Source: Spirosoma fluviale
GTDB lineage: Bacteria > Bacteroidota > Bacteroidia > Cytophagales > Spirosomataceae
Assembly (NCBI GenBank): GCA_945906915.1
Contig: CAMDSI010000028.1
Span: 1 to 15,816, forward strand
DNA: 15,816 nt
Direction of reading: 5' to 3'
The stretch's first letter is position 1. Every line of letters starts with the position of its first letter. Both the position numbers and the translations under genes were made by a program. A model generated the notes under the pieces. That model saw only the letters and a list, made by a program, of their open reading frames with translations. It had not been told where the DNA came from and made no database searches. Of the stretch, positions 5,740 to 13,877 are shown one piece after another.

Positions 5740-7665
5740 ATGATGGCGGAAATTAAGGACATATTGCAAAAATACTGGGGGCATACGGCCTTTAGACCCC
5801 TGCAAGAGGAAATTATCCAGTCTGTCTTACAGGGGCAAGACACGCTTGCCTTATTACCTACCGGTGGTGGAAAATCCATCTGTTTTCAAGTGCCTGCGCT
5901 AGCCTTGCCGGGAATTTGTCTTGTCATTACACCGCTTATTGCCTTAATGCAAGATCAAGTAGATCAGCTAAATCGCCGCGGCATTCCCGCTACGGCTATT
6001 TTTTCCGGTCTGCGCAAACGCCAAATCGATATTTTGCTGGATAATTGCATTTATGGCAACACGAAATTCCTCTATGTTTCGCCTGAACGATTAAAAACGG
6101 ATCTGTTCATCGAGCGTGCAAAGCAAATGAACATCAGCCTTTTAGTCATCGACGAAGCCCATTGTATTTCTCAATGGGGATATGATTTTCGCCCGCCATA
6201 TCTGGAGATAGCCTCATTCCGCGAAAGAATTCCGAACATCCCCTGTATCGCACTGACTGCCTCCGCGAATGAGGAGGTTAAAATAGATATCATGGAGAAG
6301 CTGCAATTTAAACAAGCTGCTGTCTTCCAAAAAAGTTTTAGCCGTCCGAACCTCTCCTATTCCGTTCTCTACGAGGCCGATAAAGAAAAGAAATTATGTT
6401 CGATGCTTCTGCGCGTCCCTGGCTCCTCTATTGTCTATGTCCGTAATCGAAGAAAGACTCAGGAAATTGCTGATATGCTGTCTAAAGCTGGATTATCCAG
6501 CACATTTTACCACGCCGGTCTTCCGGGCGAGGTCAGAAGCGCACGTCAAAAAGACTGGATAGAAGGGAAGATTGATTGCATGGTAGCGACGAATGCTTTT
6601 GGCATGGGAATCGATAAACCCGATGTGCGTTTAGTCGTACATATGGATCTACCTGACACGATCGAAGCGTATTACCAAGAAGCCGGTCGAGCGGGTCGCG
6701 ATGAGAAAAAAGCCTATGCGGCGATTCTCTATGAAGAAAAAGATGTACTGGACCTCGAAGCCCAATGGGAAAAGTCCTTCCCTACGTCTGAAATTATCAA
6801 ACGGACCTACCAGGCCGTTTCCAATTATTTGCAGGTAGCCGAGGGGAGCGGGGAATTGCAAAGCTATGATTTCGATTGGGTAGACCTATGCAAGCGCTTT
6901 AATCTACCCAGTTCTCAGACCTATTTTGCCTTAAAAATGCTGGAGAATGAGGGCTTGATTTTATTGAACGACGCTTTCCAAAACCCTTCGAAAATCCGCT
7001 TTATCGTCAGCTCCACCGAATTATACGATTTCCAAATTCGAAACGAGAAATTCGAATCCTTTTTGAAAGGGCTCCTTAGAATCTATGGTGGAAACCTATA
7101 TACTCAATTTGTGAGCATATCGGAGGCCGATTTTGCCCACCAAATTAAGATTCCTCCCGTAGAGGTCGAGCGTAATTTAGCCCTATTAGAAAAATTTGAG
7201 CTAATCGAATATGATAAACAAAATGGTCTTCCTAAGCTGATTTTTTTGACGCCAAGGGCAAACATTGAAAACTTGCCGATCATTTGGTCTGAGTATTTAA
7301 AAAAGAAAGAAAGGTCTAAGAAAAAGATCGATGCGATGATTCACTATGTGAAACATCCGAACGCCTGTAGGACCTTATTGATAACCTCGTATTTCGGGGA
7401 ATCGTTAAAAAAGCCTTGTGGCGTTTGCGATAATTGTTTGCAAAGCAAAAAAGAAGCCTCCGGGAAAAATATCCCCGAAGGCCTCGAATCAGAACGCAAA
7501 TTGATTCTAACTTATTTAAAGAACGGCCCATTGCCTGTTCAAGATCTAGTAGAATGCCTCCGCCCTATAGCTTCGCAAGAAGCCCTGCGCATCATCCAAT
7601 ATTGTTTAGAGATGGGCGAGATTCATTATACGGCTGCCGATGAACTAGCAACTGGCTCTGCCTGA
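5740..7665 (+). CDS. recQ: RecQ-family ATP-dependent DNA helicase (short form, no HRDC)
   Basis: This 641-residue superfamily 2 helicase should unwind DNA 3' to 5' during recombination and repair. Helicase motifs are visible in order: Q-motif region FRPLQEEII (18-26), Walker A TGGGKS (41-46), DEAH (138-141), ALTASA, then VATNAFGMGIDKPDVR and the arginine-finger motif YYQEAGRAGRD. The zinc cysteines are Cys543, Cys560, Cys563 and Cys566. In E. coli RecQ these follow the helicase core almost at once, but here about 180 residues with winged-helix-like character lie in between. After them only about 75 residues remain, too few for a normal RQC plus HRDC. This matches a short RecQ type I associate with Bacteroidota. 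The start is MM; either ATG (5740 or 5743) is possible. Its 3' end overlaps lon. Confidence 0.95.
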   Translation: MMAEIKDILQKYWGHTAFRPLQEEIIQSVLQGQDTLALLPTGGGKSICFQVPALALPGICLVITPLIALMQDQVDQLNRRGIPATAIFSGLRKRQIDILLDNCIYGNTKFLYVSPERLKTDLFIERAKQMNISLLVIDEAHCISQWGYDFRPPYLEIASFRERIPNIPCIALTASANEEVKIDIMEKLQFKQAAVFQKSFSRPNLSYSVLYEADKEKKLCSMLLRVPGSSIVYVRNRRKTQEIADMLSKAGLSSTFYHAGLPGEVRSARQKDWIEGKIDCMVATNAFGMGIDKPDVRLVVHMDLPDTIEAYYQEAGRAGRDEKKAYAAILYEEKDVLDLEAQWEKSFPTSEIIKRTYQAVSNYLQVAEGSGELQSYDFDWVDLCKRFNLPSSQTYFALKMLENEGLILLNDAFQNPSKIRFIVSSTELYDFQIRNEKFESFLKGLLRIYGGNLYTQFVSISEADFAHQIKIPPVEVERNLALLEKFELIEYDKQNGLPKLIFLTPRANIENLPIIWSEYLKKKERSKKKIDAMIHYVKHPNACRTLLITSYFGESLKKPCGVCDNCLQSKKEASGKNIPEGLESERKLILTYLKNGPLPVQDLVECLRPIASQEALRIIQYCLEMGEIHYTAADELATGSA

Positions 7666-10121
7666 AATACAAATTTGACGGGATTCTTCACCTGCTCTTT
7701 TAATAAGGCTAAGGCTAACACTTCCTTCGCATCTTCCACATAATGGAAGCTCAAATCGGAGATGTAATTTGCCTCAATTTCCTCCACATCTTTGCGGTTC
7801 TTCGAACACATGATGATCTCTTTTATGCCAGCTCTTTTTGCAGCTAAAATCTTTTCCTTGATTCCTCCCACAGGCAATACTTTGCCGCGCAAGGTAATCT
7901 CCCCGGTCATCGCTAATTTCGACTTTACTTTGCGTTGCGTTAAAGCAGAAGCAATAGCTGTCAACATGGTGATACCCGCAGATGGACCATCTTTAGGCAC
8001 GGCTCCCGCTGGGACGTGTATGTGTAAATTATATTGATCGAAAATGCGGTAGTCAATCCCAAACTCCTCCGAATGTGCTTTCAAAAAGCTCAAAGCAGCC
8101 ATGGCCGATTCTTTCATTACATCCCCCAATTGACCCGAAAGGGTCAAAACTCCCTTTCCTCGACTCAATAATGTTTCAATAAACAAAATATCCCCTCCTA
8201 CCGGAGTCCAGGCTAAGCCAGTCACTACACCCGCATATTCGTTATTCTCATACGTATCTTTATCGAAATGCTCCTGACCTAGCAGCTTCACCACGTCGGT
8301 AGCTGAAATTTTATGCGAATACTCCTGATCCATCGCGATCGATTTGGTGATTTTACGCACCACCCGACCGATCTCTTGTTCTAATTTACGGACGCCAGAC
8401 TCGCGCGTGTATCCTTCGATCACCTTCTGAATTGCTCCATCGTTCATCGAGAATTCTGCCTTTTCGAGACCGTGTTCCTTTTTTTGCTTAGGCAATAAAT
8501 GTTTTTTGGCGATTTGGACCTTCTCCTCCATCGTGTATCCGCTCACTTCGATTATCTCCATACGATCGCGCAAAGCTGGATGAACCGTATCTAAATTATT
8601 CGCCGTTGCGATGAACATCACGCGAGATAAATCGTAATCACACTCCAGGTAATTATCCATGAAGCCGCTGTTTTGTTCGGGGTCTAAAACCTCTAACAAA
8701 GCAGAAGATGGATCTCCGCGGTGATCTGATCCCACTTTATCAATCTCATCTAAAATAAACACGGGATTAGATGAGCCTGCTTTTTTAATGCTTTGAATCA
8801 CCTTTCCTGGCATCGCCCCCACATAGGTTTTGCGATGACCTCTGATTTCGGCCTCATCCCGCAGACCTCCTAAGGCCATACGGACATATTTACGTCCCAA
8901 AGCCTTCGCAATCGAACGTCCTAATGACGTCTTTCCTACCCCTGGAGGGCCATAAAGACATAAGATAGGCGCCTTCATATCACCCTTCATCTTCAATACA
9001 GCTAGGTATTCGATGATTCTTTCTTTTACTTTTTCTAGGCCAAAATGATCCGCGTCTAACACCTTCTTCGCCTTCAAAAGATCAAAATTGTCCTTCGTAT
9101 ATTCTCCCCAAGGTAAATCCGCAATCAATTCTACGTAATTCATTAACATCGGATATTCTCCTGACATAGAATTCGTGCGCTGAAGTTTAGTTAGTTCTTT
9201 TTGGAAGAAATCATTTACCTCTTTCGACCACTTCTTCTTAGCCCCTTTCGCTCGTAATCCATCCAATTCTTGCTCTGGACTCTCCACGCCTAACTCCTCC
9301 TGCAATACTTTAATCTGCTGGCGAATGTAATAGTCGCGTTGTTGCTGATCGATATCGCTCGAAGCCTTGCTCTGAATTTCGCGTTTCAACTCTAGATGCT
9401 GAATTTCTTTCAACATGTGCTCGAGCAAATGAGTGGCCTGTTCGATCCCATCCAAGGTCTCTAATAAGGCTTGCTTTTCCTTCAATTCCGCATTGATATT
9501 AGACGAAAGAAAATGCACTAAAAAGGCAGAGGTTTCGATATTATCTAAGGCGATTTGAGCCTCGCGAGGAATCTCTGGATTTAGATTTAATATCTTCAAT
9601 GCGCACTCTTTCAAAGTTGAAACGAGTGCTCTATTTTCTTTATTTAATTTTTTAGGGAAGGTGTCTTCGATATAAGAAACACGCGCTAAAAGATTAGGCT
9701 CGGTCTTAATGTATTCACTTACTTCGAAACGCTTGCGCCCCTGTACGATGATCGTTGTATTTCCGCCTGGTAAAACAAACATCTTGACGATGTGAGCTAC
9801 GGTACCGATTTTATATAAATCGTCCGGAGTAGGCTCCTCTTTCGAATTATTTGCTTGCACTAATACACCGATTGTACGATCGCCTTTATACGCTTTCTTA
9901 ACCAGACGAACCGATTTTTGACGGGATACGGTAATCGGAATTACCATCCCTGGAAACAAGACAATATTTCGAATCGGAAGGATAGGCAATTGGTCTGACA
10001 AAACGCCCATTTTGTCATCATTGTCCATGCCTTCAGAACCGATGGGAATCAATTCTATATTTTCAAAATCAGACATATCTGAAAGTTGCAAATGCTTAAA
10101 AAGGTCATTTGGATTATTCAT
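7626..10121 (-). CDS. lon: Lon protease (endopeptidase La)
   Basis: Lon is the cytoplasmic ATP-dependent protease that degrades misfolded and regulatory proteins. The 831-residue protein has the N-terminal substrate-binding domain (about 43-240), a coiled-coil-like linker (about 240-340), the AAA+ module with Walker A GPPGVGKT (391-398) and Walker B FILDEID (455-461), and the C-terminal protease with the catalytic dyad Ser714 in PKDGPSAG and Lys757 in VGGIKEK. The Ser-Lys spacing of 43 residues equals that of E. coli Lon (679 and 722). The N-terminus has about 40 acidic, probably disordered residues before the domain. The last residues (AEPVASSSAAV) form a variable tail encoded in the region that overlaps recQ. 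No clear promoter of the standard form was found upstream, and no terminator hairpin downstream. Confidence 0.98.
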   Translation of the reverse strand: MNNPNDLFKHLQLSDMSDFENIELIPIGSEGMDNDDKMGVLSDQLPILPIRNIVLFPGMVIPITVSRQKSVRLVKKAYKGDRTIGVLVQANNSKEEPTPDDLYKIGTVAHIVKMFVLPGGNTTIIVQGRKRFEVSEYIKTEPNLLARVSYIEDTFPKKLNKENRALVSTLKECALKILNLNPEIPREAQIALDNIETSAFLVHFLSSNINAELKEKQALLETLDGIEQATHLLEHMLKEIQHLELKREIQSKASSDIDQQQRDYYIRQQIKVLQEELGVESPEQELDGLRAKGAKKKWSKEVNDFFQKELTKLQRTNSMSGEYPMLMNYVELIADLPWGEYTKDNFDLLKAKKVLDADHFGLEKVKERIIEYLAVLKMKGDMKAPILCLYGPPGVGKTSLGRSIAKALGRKYVRMALGGLRDEAEIRGHRKTYVGAMPGKVIQSIKKAGSSNPVFILDEIDKVGSDHRGDPSSALLEVLDPEQNSGFMDNYLECDYDLSRVMFIATANNLDTVHPALRDRMEIIEVSGYTMEEKVQIAKKHLLPKQKKEHGLEKAEFSMNDGAIQKVIEGYTRESGVRKLEQEIGRVVRKITKSIAMDQEYSHKISATDVVKLLGQEHFDKDTYENNEYAGVVTGLAWTPVGGDILFIETLLSRGKGVLTLSGQLGDVMKESAMAALSFLKAHSEEFGIDYRIFDQYNLHIHVPAGAVPKDGPSAGITMLTAIASALTQRKVKSKLAMTGEITLRGKVLPVGGIKEKILAAKRAGIKEIIMCSKNRKDVEEIEANYISDLSFHYVEDAKEVLALALLKEQVKNPVKFVFQAEPVASSSAAV

Positions 10122-10201
10122 ACCACATATTTAAATTCTGCTCCTACATGAGCGAACGATATTAATCAAATTTTATGCCAAAAGACAAGATGGCAGTATG
10201 A

Positions 10202-10690
10202 TTATCTTGATAATTGTTGAATGCCCTGACTTTTTCGGAAAAGATAGGATTTCTTTTGGCCTGAAAAAGACCATTGAACGATGTTCGTTTGGTCATCAAA
10301 TTCGTCTAAAAAAAGAGAGTTTTCTAGATAAGATCCGGCTAAATCCGAGGAGGTGGGAATTTCTACATACACCCAAACCACCTCTTGCTGCAGCTCCGTT
10401 CCTACCCACCGATAGGGTGTCGAAATTTGCTTGCCAGCGTGAAATCGGAAATGCTTTCTAAGGTAAATTTCTAATGCGCGCTCAGAGGCATTATCCCCCG
10501 GAATCATCGTAAATTTTTTACCTACAACCCCACTCATCGTTTGCTCTAAATCATCTTGAAAAAGTCGCAAACTTATTTCCCAGACCTGATCCTTGGCATT
10601 ATAGGTCATCTCAGTCACCGAATTATGAAAAGGGTGAACCTCCATTGATTCCGGAAAAAGAAGCCCGAAAAACAGAACAAGCAGTTTCAA
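10202..10690 (-). CDS. DUF6702 family protein, probable exported protein, TTG start
   Basis: The 162-residue product fits the Bacteroidota family DUF6702, recognised by the HPFHNSVTEMTYN stretch (19-31) and the following EISLRLFQDDLEQ (39-51). Function is unknown. The N-terminus KLLVLFFGLLF is hydrophobic and looks like a short signal peptide, though no clean cleavage motif follows, so it may be a lipid-free periplasmic or anchored protein. The only way to keep that segment is to start at the TTG at 10690-10688, which comes immediately after the rseP stop codon and in the same frame. The next ATG (residue 15) would remove the hydrophobic part. It is therefore probably translated by restart after rseP. 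Mature size would be about 145 residues, mostly beta-rich. Confidence 0.75.
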   Translation of the reverse strand: MKLLVLFFGLLFPESMEVHPFHNSVTEMTYNAKDQVWEISLRLFQDDLEQTMSGVVGKKFTMIPGDNASERALEIYLRKHFRFHAGKQISTPYRWVGTELQQEVVWVYVEIPTSSDLAGSYLENSLFLDEFDDQTNIVQWSFSGQKKSYLFRKSQGIQQLSR

Positions 10691-12082
10691 TTAGAAGAAG
10701 GCTTTAAAAATATCATTCCCAAACGTATAGGCCATCAAGGCTAATAAAATCAACATTCCCGCTTGCTGTGCCATTTCTAGTACTTTATCAGAGGCAGGTT
10801 TCCCCGTAATCATCTCATAAATCAAGAAGATGGCGTGTCCCCCGTCTAAGGCAGGAATAGGTAAGATATTCATGAAGGCCAAAGCCATAGATAACAATCC
10901 CGTTAACATCCAAAAACGACTCCAATCCCATACACCACCGAACATTTGGGCAATTCCGATCGGTCCACTCAATGCCTTAGAAGCAGAAACATCACCTGAG
11001 GCAATTTTCTTAAATCCTTTGATATTATCAGAGATCACCGAAAAAGCACGACCCGTTCCGATACTCGCCGCTTGCACAATAGAATAATCTTCATGTGTTA
11101 CTTCAATCAGCATTTCAGGTACAAATCCTATTTGACCAGATGAAGCGACCTGCATGCTCAGCGTATCAGCAACGCCTCCACGCAAAATTCCTAAGCGAAT
11201 CTGCTTTCCCGCTTCTTTCGTTAATAATTCTTTCACCTCGTGGTAAAAATGAACTGGACTCGCATTCACCGAAGTGATTACATCCCCCTTTTTCAATCCT
11301 GCCGCATAAGCCGGTAAAAGCTCCGCTGGTTTAGCAGCCGAAAATTGATCGAAGAAACCCGGCTCTTCTGGAGCAGCTACTTCCGCAACTTTAAAGGGTG
11401 CCATCGGTTCGATGAAAGCCGCTTTTTTATCGCTTAATTTTTCAATGAAATTTGATGGGATTTTGATTTCGACGGTTTGGTCGCCACGCTGAACTGTATA
11501 GGACGAATTATCGCCTAAGAGTACATCTGAAGCGCGTAAATCAGACAATTGTTTATAATCTGCGCCGTTTACACGAATGATTTTATCACCCGTTTTTAAA
11601 CCGATTTGCTGGCCTATTTCCATCGCGACGATGCCGTTCTTATTTAATTCTTCTTTAGAAATAAAGTTATTCCCATTCGAATAAGTAAGGCAAACGAAAA
11701 TCACGACTCCTGTGATGACGTTCACGATCACACCACCTAACATAACGATTAGGCGCTGCCAAGCAGGTTTAGCGCGGAATTCCCAGGGCTCTGGGTCTTT
11801 CGCTAAAGTTGCCGCATCCTGAGTTTCATCGATCATACCGGCGATGGAAACATAGCCTCCGAGTGGAAACCAGCCTAAACCGTATTCGGTATCCCCTATT
11901 TTCTTTTTGAACAAAGCAAAATTCAATACGGTCGGTATTGGAAATAAAAAGTCGAAGAAAAGGTAGAACTTCTCGACGCGCATTTTGAACCATTTGGCCG
12001 TAATATAATGACCAAATTCATGCAATGTTACTAAAATCGACAATCCTAAAATCAATTGTCCTGCCATCACTAAACCTTCCAT
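10691..12082 (-). CDS. rseP: Site-2-type intramembrane zinc metalloprotease RseP
   Basis: RseP cleaves membrane proteins within the bilayer, classically anti-sigma factors after a first cut, and also removes leftover signal peptides. The 463-residue protein shows the zinc-binding HEFGH (21-25) in the first membrane segment and the third ligand in NILPIPALDGGH, with LDGGH at 412-416, near the C-terminus. Between them lie an extended N-terminal loop, a second membrane segment at about 111-133, and two PDZ-type repeats marked by LKTGDKIIRVNG and LKKGDVITSVNA. The C-terminus is a last membrane helix. The ATG at 12082 is 6 nt after the dxr stop, supporting co-transcription; Met6 is an alternative start. 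dxr-rseP linkage is common in bacteria. The substrate is not visible; no anti-sigma gene is nearby. Confidence 0.95.
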   Translation of the reverse strand: MEGLVMAGQLILGLSILVTLHEFGHYITAKWFKMRVEKFYLFFDFLFPIPTVLNFALFKKKIGDTEYGLGWFPLGGYVSIAGMIDETQDAATLAKDPEPWEFRAKPAWQRLIVMLGGVIVNVITGVVIFVCLTYSNGNNFISKEELNKNGIVAMEIGQQIGLKTGDKIIRVNGADYKQLSDLRASDVLLGDNSSYTVQRGDQTVEIKIPSNFIEKLSDKKAAFIEPMAPFKVAEVAAPEEPGFFDQFSAAKPAELLPAYAAGLKKGDVITSVNASPVHFYHEVKELLTKEAGKQIRLGILRGGVADTLSMQVASSGQIGFVPEMLIEVTHEDYSIVQAASIGTGRAFSVISDNIKGFKKIASGDVSASKALSGPIGIAQMFGGVWDWSRFWMLTGLLSMALAFMNILPIPALDGGHAIFLIYEMITGKPASDKVLEMAQQAGMLILLALMAYTFGNDIFKAFF

Positions 12083-12088
12083 AATTCG

Positions 12089-13249
12089 CTATTTTCTATT
12101 TTTGTTGACCCATTCCTGGGCTATTATTCTACTCATTCGATCACTTTCAATATAATCCTCTAATGCCGGATTCGCCACAAAAGTTCCCTGACTCATACAA
12201 TATTCGTTCAAGTCGGACATGGCTAAAAATCCGATTTTGTCCTCTAAAAAGGCAGCAACTGCTATTTCGTTAGCTGCATTCAACAAACAAGCCGTATTTC
12301 CTCCCCGCTCTAAAGCCTGAAATGCAAGCCCTAAATTACGGAATGTCTTGGTATCTGCCTGCTCAAAAGTTAAAGAAGCATAGTTTTTAAAATCAAAGCG
12401 CGGAAAATTCGCCTTCATTCGATTCGGGTACCCTAAAGCAAACTGAATCGGCAATTTCATATCTGGCAAACCTAATTGAGCCTTAATCGAACCATCCTCA
12501 AACTGAACTAAAGAGTGTACAATCGATTGCGGATGAACGACCACCTGTATTTCAGACGCATTCACGTTAAATAACCAAGCCGCTTCGATTACTTCTAATC
12601 CTTTATTCATCAAACTAGCCGAGTCGATGGTAATCTTCGCACCCATCGTCCAATTCGGATGTTTCAAAGCCTGAGCACGCGTTACTTGCGCTAATTGATC
12701 TCGGTTAAAACCCCTAAATGGGCCACCTGAAGCGGTTAATATTACTTTCTCAATGGGATTATGCGCTTCGCCCATCAGACATTGAAAAATCGCCGAATGT
12801 TCTGAATCAACCGGCAAAATAGGTACGCCCATCTCTCTCGCTAAAGGCATTATCAGCGCTCCCGCCACCACCAAAGTTTCCTTGTTCGCTAGGGCAATTG
12901 GCTTGCCTGCTTTGATCGCTTTCACCGTAGGCAATAAGCCTGCGTAACCTACTAAAGCCGTTAAGACGATGTCCACGGAATCCAATGTCACGACATCTTC
13001 TAGCGCCTTTGCGCCAGAATGAACATGAATCCCGGTTCCCGTTAAAGCCGATTTTACTTCTGCATATTTCGCCTCATTCCCGATTACCACGTGTGCCGGT
13101 TTCCAGGCTAAAGCTTGGGAAATTAGTAAATCAGCTTGGTTTTGGGCAGTTAATACCTCCACCGAAAACTCGGATGGATACTCAGCAATTACATCTAGAG
13201 CCTGCGTCCCGATGGAACCCGTACTTCCTAAAATCGCAATTCTTTTCAT
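12089..13249 (-). CDS. dxr: 1-deoxy-D-xylulose 5-phosphate reductoisomerase
   Basis: Dxr converts DXP to 2-C-methyl-D-erythritol 4-phosphate with NADPH, the committed step of the MEP isoprenoid pathway and the target of fosmidomycin. The 386-residue protein has the NADPH loop GSTGSIG near the N-terminus, ANKETLV, the metal-binding VDSEHSAIFQ, the flexible loop with TASGGPF, and HPNWTMGAKITIDSASLMNK, as well as HPQSIVHS. I chose the ATG at 13249 because it begins exactly at the conserved KRIAILGSTGSIG segment and forms an ATGA overlap with the rhomboid stop (13246-13249). An upstream in-frame start at 13288 would add 13 unconserved residues inside the rhomboid gene. It is translationally coupled to its upstream neighbour and followed 6 nt later by rseP. 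Confidence 0.97.
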   Translation of the reverse strand: MKRIAILGSTGSIGTQALDVIAEYPSEFSVEVLTAQNQADLLISQALAWKPAHVVIGNEAKYAEVKSALTGTGIHVHSGAKALEDVVTLDSVDIVLTALVGYAGLLPTVKAIKAGKPIALANKETLVVAGALIMPLAREMGVPILPVDSEHSAIFQCLMGEAHNPIEKVILTASGGPFRGFNRDQLAQVTRAQALKHPNWTMGAKITIDSASLMNKGLEVIEAAWLFNVNASEIQVVVHPQSIVHSLVQFEDGSIKAQLGLPDMKLPIQFALGYPNRMKANFPRFDFKNYASLTFEQADTKTFRNLGLAFQALERGGNTACLLNAANEIAVAAFLEDKIGFLAMSDLNEYCMSQGTFVANPALEDYIESDRMSRIIAQEWVNKNRK

Positions 13250-13860
13250 CGAAGCATGGCCGTTATTTGTTCCACAAAACTGATCCATACCTGAGGATAC
13301 AAAAGCGTCATCGCTGCAAGACCAAATAAAGCGCCATATAAATGGGCGCTATGATTCACGAAATCACGACTTCGCTTATCCATTTCCACCGAATACCACG
13401 TAAACAAACCCGCATAGATAAATCCTGGAATTCCGAAGAATCCGAATAAGTATATTTTCTCCGTGGGGAAAAACAATATTCCCGCAAAAATCACGGCAGA
13501 AACTGCCCCTGAGGCTCCTAAGGAATTATAATTGGGATTATTTTTCTGTTTGAAATAGGTAGGTAAATCCGCCACTAAAATCGCCAGCAGATAAAAAACG
13601 ATGAATAATTCGGACGCAATACTTGGAAATAATTGATTAAAAATCTGCTCTAATTGTACCCCAAAAAAGAAGAAGGAAAACAGATTAAAAAACAGGTGCA
13701 TAAAATCAGCGTGGATAAATCCAGAACTAATAAAACGCCAATATTCGTTTCTGTGTTGAATCCGATACGGGTTCATGAGCATTTTCCCCATCCAGTCTGG
13801 CTTCTGCCAAGCGGCTAGAGAAATGATAATCGTCACAGCAATAAGTAAAATCGAGACCAT
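13246..13860 (-). CDS. Rhomboid family intramembrane serine protease
   Basis: This 204-residue, six-helix membrane protein should cleave transmembrane segments. The conserved HxxxxHxxxN motif is present as His50, His55 and Asn59. The catalytic serine is Ser117 in GASG and the catalytic histidine is His173 in HSAHLYG, so the dyad is intact and the protein is likely active. It has no extra N-terminal or C-terminal domain. The start ATG at 13860 is 17 nt after the prenyl synthase stop, and the stop overlaps the dxr start in ATGA. Its placement between two isoprenoid genes has no obvious functional meaning. Substrate unknown. Confidence 0.93.
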   Translation of the reverse strand: MVSILLIAVTIIISLAAWQKPDWMGKMLMNPYRIQHRNEYWRFISSGFIHADFMHLFFNLFSFFFFGVQLEQIFNQLFPSIASELFIVFYLLAILVADLPTYFKQKNNPNYNSLGASGAVSAVIFAGILFFPTEKIYLFGFFGIPGFIYAGLFTWYSVEMDKRSRDFVNHSAHLYGALFGLAAMTLLYPQVWISFVEQITAMLR

Positions 13861-13867
13861 AGGTAAA

Positions 13868-13875
13868 CAAAACTA
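13868..13875 (-). promoter_or_regulatory. Possible internal promoter -7 box before the rhomboid gene
   Basis: The minus strand reads TAGTTTTG, an exact TAnnTTTG match, in the short gap between the prenyl synthase stop and the rhomboid ATG. A GTTG about 20 nt upstream could be the -33 element. The predicted transcript would have a leader of about 4 nt. It may drive rhomboid-dxr-rseP apart from nuoD, or be chance. Confidence 0.35.
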
Positions 13876-13877
13876 CG

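Noticed and set aside
10167..10195. Promoter-like TAAAATTTG and a weak TGCCA/TGGCA stem between lon and the DUF6702 gene
   Set aside because: The box has three rather than two bases in the spacer, and the stem is only 5 bp with no T-run, so neither a lon promoter nor a terminator can be supported.
10198..10461. Plus-strand open frame of 87 codons
   Set aside because: It is antisense to the DUF6702 gene and shows no family resemblance.
13250..13288. Longer dxr start at 13288
   Set aside because: The extra 13 residues are not conserved and overlap the rhomboid gene; the ATGA junction and the KRIAILGSTG start favour 13249.
12985..13329. Plus-strand open frame of 114 codons across the dxr/rhomboid junction
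   Set aside because: Both genes beneath it are well supported by conserved motifs; this frame is an antisense shadow.
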